Assembly: GCA_035316885.1 (NCBI GenBank)
Contig: DATHII010000111.1
Span: 1-17,346, forward strand
Reading direction: 5' to 3'
Length of the DNA stretch: 17,346 nt
Origin: DASRTE01 sp035316885
Lineage (GTDB): Bacteria > Actinomycetota > Actinomycetes > Jiangellales > Jiangellaceae
Translations under genes and position numbers: made by a program
Shown: positions 15,334 to 17,346 of the stretch, piece after piece
Position numbering within the stretch: position 1 is the stretch's first letter
Layout: each line of letters opens with the position of its first letter
Notes under the pieces: model-generated
Database searches by the model: none
Told to the model about the DNA's origin: nothing
The model's input: the letters and a program-made list of their open reading frames with translations, nothing else

Positions 15334-15356
15334 GGTGGTGCGAGCAGAGCTCCGTC

Positions 15357-15962
15357 TCATTTCGAGTAGAGCTCGACGATGAGCTGTTCCTGGACCGGCG
15401 TGTCGATCTGCTGCCGGACCGGGAGCTGGTGGACGAGGACGCGCATCTGCGCGGGAAGGATCTCCAACCACGCCGGGACGGGACGTTCGCCGTGGGTTTC
15501 TCGGGCGATGATGAACGGGGTCGTCTCCAGCGACTTCGGACGAACGTCGATGACGTCGTACGGTGCGACCCGGTAGGACGGCACGTTGACCTTGTGGCCG
15601 TTGACCAGGAAGTGGCCGTGGACGACGAGCTGGCGGGCATGCCGGCGGGTGCGCGCCAGGCCGGCACGGTAGACGACGTTGTCGAGCCGGGACTCGAGGA
15701 TCTGCAGCAGCGCCTCGCCGGTCTTTCCCTTGGTCCGGTTGGCCTCCTCGTAGTAGCGCCGGAACTGCTTCTCGAGGATGCCGTAGGTGTACCGCGCCTT
15801 CTGCTTCTCGTGCAGCTGGATGCGGTACTCGCTCTCCTTCTGCCGGCCGCGCCCGTGCTGACCGGGCGGGTATGGACGGCGCTCGTAGGCCTTGTCGAAG
15901 CCGACGAGGTCGACGCCGAGGCGGCGCGACTTCTTCGTGATGGGACCGGTGTATCGGGCCAT
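15357..15962 (-). CDS. rpsD: 30S ribosomal protein S4 (cysteine-less form)
   Basis: This 201-residue protein initiates assembly of the 30S 5' domain. It follows the actinobacterial S4 pattern: MARYTGPITKKSRRLGVDLVG, RPYPPGQHGRGRQKESEY, LQLHEKQKARYTYGILEKQF, then the S4 RNA-binding domain LESRLDNVVYRAGLARTRRHARQLVVHGHFLVNG at about residues 90-124, and the end EQLIVELYSK. There is no cysteine in the chain, so this is the zinc-independent version. ATG 15962 gives the invariant MARY start. The AGGAG element is 12-13 bases upstream, a somewhat long spacing. Confidence 0.98.
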   Translation of the reverse strand: MARYTGPITKKSRRLGVDLVGFDKAYERRPYPPGQHGRGRQKESEYRIQLHEKQKARYTYGILEKQFRRYYEEANRTKGKTGEALLQILESRLDNVVYRAGLARTRRHARQLVVHGHFLVNGHKVNVPSYRVAPYDVIDVRPKSLETTPFIIARETHGERPVPAWLEILPAQMRVLVHQLPVRQQIDTPVQEQLIVELYSK

Positions 15963-16047
15963 GGTGGGTTCAGGTCTCCTGTGTCAGATCAAACGCCAGG
16001 ACGGCGACACAATTCGATGGCGGACTCGGACGTTCGCGCCGGCGCGC

Positions 16048-16461
16048 TCACACTCGCCTCCGTTTCGGCGGACGGCAGCCGTTGTGCGCCTGCGGCGTCA
16101 CGTCGGAGATCGTGCCCACCTCCAGGCCCACGGCCTGCAGCGAGCGGATCGCGGTCTCACGGCCCGAGCCCGGGCCCTTGACGAACACGTCGACCTTGCG
16201 CATGCCGTGCTCCTGGGCGCGACGGGCGGCCGCCTCTGCGGCCATCTGCGCGGCGTACGGGGTGGACTTACGCGAGCCTTTGAACCCCACCTGGCCGGCG
16301 CTGGCCCAGGCGATCACGTTGCCCTGCGGGTCGGTGATCGAGACGATCGTGTTGTTGAACGTGCTCTTGATGTGCGCGACACCGTGAGCGATGTTCTTCT
16401 TCTCCTTGCGGCGCACCTTGGTGGTCTTCGCGCCCGAAGCCTGGCGGCTCTTGGGAGGCAT
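16048..16461 (-). CDS. rpsK: 30S ribosomal protein S11
   Basis: This 137-residue protein lies on the 30S platform near the mRNA exit. It shows the family blocks AHGVAHIKSTFNNTIVSITD, GNVIAWASAGQVGFKGSRKSTPYAAQMAAE, VDVFVKGPGSGRETAIRSLQ and the C-terminal DVTPQAHNGCRPPKRRRV. The N-terminus has the basic extension typical of actinobacteria (MPPKSRQASGAKTTKVRRKEKK). ATG 16461 is preceded by AGGAG 11 bases upstream. It follows rpsM with an 83-base spacer and precedes rpsD with 85 bases. Confidence 0.98.
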   Translation of the reverse strand: MPPKSRQASGAKTTKVRRKEKKNIAHGVAHIKSTFNNTIVSITDPQGNVIAWASAGQVGFKGSRKSTPYAAQMAAEAAARRAQEHGMRKVDVFVKGPGSGRETAIRSLQAVGLEVGTISDVTPQAHNGCRPPKRRRV

Positions 16462-16511
16462 GTCTGGCTGTGCTCCTGTCTGCGTTCTCGTCCGAGGTCG
16501 TGGTCAGCGGG

Positions 16512-16540
16512 GCGGCGGGCACGCCTGAGCGAGCCGCCGC
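16512..16540. other. Hairpin in the rpsM-rpsK spacer
   Basis: GCGGCGG (16512-16518) and CCGCCGC (16534-16540) can pair over 7 bases around a 15-base loop just downstream of the rpsM stop. In DNA this GC-rich, a chance match of this size is possible. Confidence 0.35.
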
Positions 16541-16544
16541 GCAT

Positions 16545-16922
16545 TCACTTGCCGACCTTCTTCCTGCCGGCGACGGTCTTGCGCGGACCCTTGCGGGTAC
16601 GGGCATTCGTGTGCGTGCGCTGACCGCGGACGGGAAGCCCGCGACGGTGCCGGATGCCCTGGTAGCTGCCGATCTCGACCTTGCGGCGGATGTCCGACTG
16701 GACCTCGCGGCGCAGGTCGCCTTCGATCTGGTAGTTGGCCTCGATCCAGTCGCGGAGCTTGACCAGCTCCTCGTCGCCGAGGTCGCGGACGCGCAGGTCG
16801 GGACTGACCCCGGTCTGCTTGAGGGTCTCGAGCGCGCGGGTACGGCCGATGCCGAAGATGTAGGTGAGCGCGACCTCCATGCGCTTGTCGCGCGGCAGGT
16901 CGACGCCGACGAGTCGGGCCAT
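16545..16922 (-). CDS. rpsM: 30S ribosomal protein S13
   Basis: This 125-residue protein of the 30S head makes the bridges to the large subunit. It shows MARLVGVDLPRDKRMEVALTYIFGIGRTRA, the inserted helical part LRDWIEANYQIEGDLRREVQSDIRRKVEIGSYQGIRHRRGLPVRGQRTHTNARTRKGP and a basic tail AGRKKVGK. I chose ATG 16922, which gives the conserved MARLVGVDLP start; the frame runs 42 bases further upstream but that part is not S13-like. AAGGAG lies about 12 bases upstream. Confidence 0.98.
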   Translation of the reverse strand: MARLVGVDLPRDKRMEVALTYIFGIGRTRALETLKQTGVSPDLRVRDLGDEELVKLRDWIEANYQIEGDLRREVQSDIRRKVEIGSYQGIRHRRGLPVRGQRTHTNARTRKGPRKTVAGRKKVGK

Positions 16923-16992
16923 GTGGCTCGTGTTCTCCTTGGTTGGCGGAGGTGTCTGGCGCACCGCGTCCCACCGCGTCGGTAGCTGCGGG

Positions 16993-17034
16993 CCCCGGCC
17001 TCCGTCCGGGGGTGGCCTCCGCTCGCTGCGGAGG
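16993..17034. other. Two consecutive hairpins in the rpmJ-rpsM spacer
   Basis: The 153-base spacer holds CCCCGG/CCGGGG (16993-16998 and 17006-17011, 7-base loop). Directly after it comes CCTCCGC/GCGGAGG (17016-17022 and 17028-17034, 5-base loop). Both are perfect stems. No U tract is seen. Attenuation or mRNA processing between rpmJ and rpsM is possible. Confidence 0.5.
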
Positions 17035-17075
17035 TGCGGGTGCGTTGTTCAGATGTCTGGCGACGCGTGCGGTGC

Positions 17076-17189
17076 TCAGCCCTGGCGCTGCTTGTGGCGC
17101 AGGTTCTCGCAGATCACCATGACCCTGCCGTGGCGGCGGATCACCTTGCACTTGTCGCAGATTGGCTTGACGCTCGGCTTGACCTTCAT
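17076..17189 (-). CDS. rpmJ: 50S ribosomal protein L36 (zinc-ribbon form)
   Basis: This is a 37-residue gene, MKVKPSVKPICDKCKVIRRH... ending RHKQRQG. The zinc ligands C11, C14, C27 and H32 are all present, so it is the C+ form, which binds zinc; cysteine-free paralogues replace it in zinc starvation in many actinobacteria. L36 sits on 23S rRNA in the large subunit. ATG 17189 has GGAGA 5-6 bases upstream. It lies between infA and rpsM in the usual order. Confidence 0.96.
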   Translation of the reverse strand: MKVKPSVKPICDKCKVIRRHGRVMVICENLRHKQRQG

Positions 17190-17210
17190 CGATCTCTCCG
17201 TCAGGCGTGC

Positions 17211-17228
17211 TCGAGGGCTCGCCCTCGA
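17211..17228. other. Hairpin in the infA-rpmJ spacer
   Basis: TCGAGGG, the four-base loop CTCG, and CCCTCGA form a perfect 7-base stem. It lies between the infA stop and the rpmJ ribosome binding site in a 49-base gap. Confidence 0.5.
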
Positions 17229-17238
17229 CGTCGTGGGT

Positions 17239-17346
17239 TCACTTGTAGCGGTAGACGATCCGGCCGCGGGTGAGGTCGTACGGGCTCAGCTCCACCACGA
17301 CACGGTCCTCGGGGAGGATCCGGATGTAGTGCTGGCGCATCTTGCC
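17239..17346 (-). CDS. infA: Translation initiation factor IF-1, C-terminal fragment
   Basis: The gene enters from the right edge. The 35 residues seen, GKMRQHYIRILPEDRVVVELSPYDLTRGRIVYRYK, are the C-terminal half of the OB-fold of IF-1, which blocks the ribosomal A site during initiation. The sequence is typical of actinobacterial IF-1, and infA upstream of rpmJ is the usual order. The start lies outside the window. Confidence 0.96.
   Translation of the reverse strand, partial: GKMRQHYIRILPEDRVVVELSPYDLTRGRIVYRYK

Noticed and set aside
15981..16010. Imperfect hairpin GTGTC/GACAC in the rpsK-rpsD spacer
   Set aside because: The inner and outer pairings compete for the same bases and the stem is too short to separate from chance.

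Overview
The window is high-GC DNA from an actinobacterium (Actinomycetota). Two things support this: the conserved run infA-rpmJ-rpsM-rpsK-rpsD-rpoA-rplQ-truA, and actinobacterial protein features such as an S4 without the zinc cysteines, an L17 with a long C-terminal extension, and a Tat-type signal peptide on a 5'-nucleotidase. I cannot place it more precisely; a Nocardioides/Jiangella-like lineage is a guess. I saw no tRNA, rRNA or CRISPR array, and no stretch above 300 bases lacks a gene.

Layout from left to right. At 2-259 (+) is the 3' end of a TrpB-like PLP enzyme. At 287-6118 (-) is a secreted 1943-residue amylopullulanase with two GH13 catalytic domains and three X25-type modules; a 14-bp palindrome lies just upstream of it. 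At 6206-7939 (-) is an ABC-F ATPase. At 7990-9076 a wHTH (AbiEi-type) plus DUF559/Vsr-like nuclease gene (+) is bracketed by two 51-bp copies of one hairpin repeat in the same orientation. At 9067-9444 (-) is a short receiver-only response regulator whose stop codon lies inside the right-hand hairpin. At 9492-10189 (+) is a metallo-beta-lactamase-fold gene that has lost its 5' end and carries three single-base indels in C runs.

The right half reads leftward. It holds a partial infA, rpmJ, rpsM, rpsK, rpsD, rpoA and rplQ (translation initiation factor, ribosomal proteins and the RNA polymerase alpha subunit), then truA (tRNA pseudouridine synthase). These are followed by a Tat-exported 5'-nucleotidase with one frameshift at its signal-peptide junction, and a small membrane protein 9 bases behind it. 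Most spacers in the ribosomal operon hold a GC-rich hairpin.

The most interesting region is 7990-9076. It is a possible hairpin-plus-nuclease unit in which each arm of the right-hand hairpin supplies the TGA stop codon of one of two convergent genes. Start codons were moved inward from the longest ORF where family alignment, a signal peptide or a ribosome binding site supported it.
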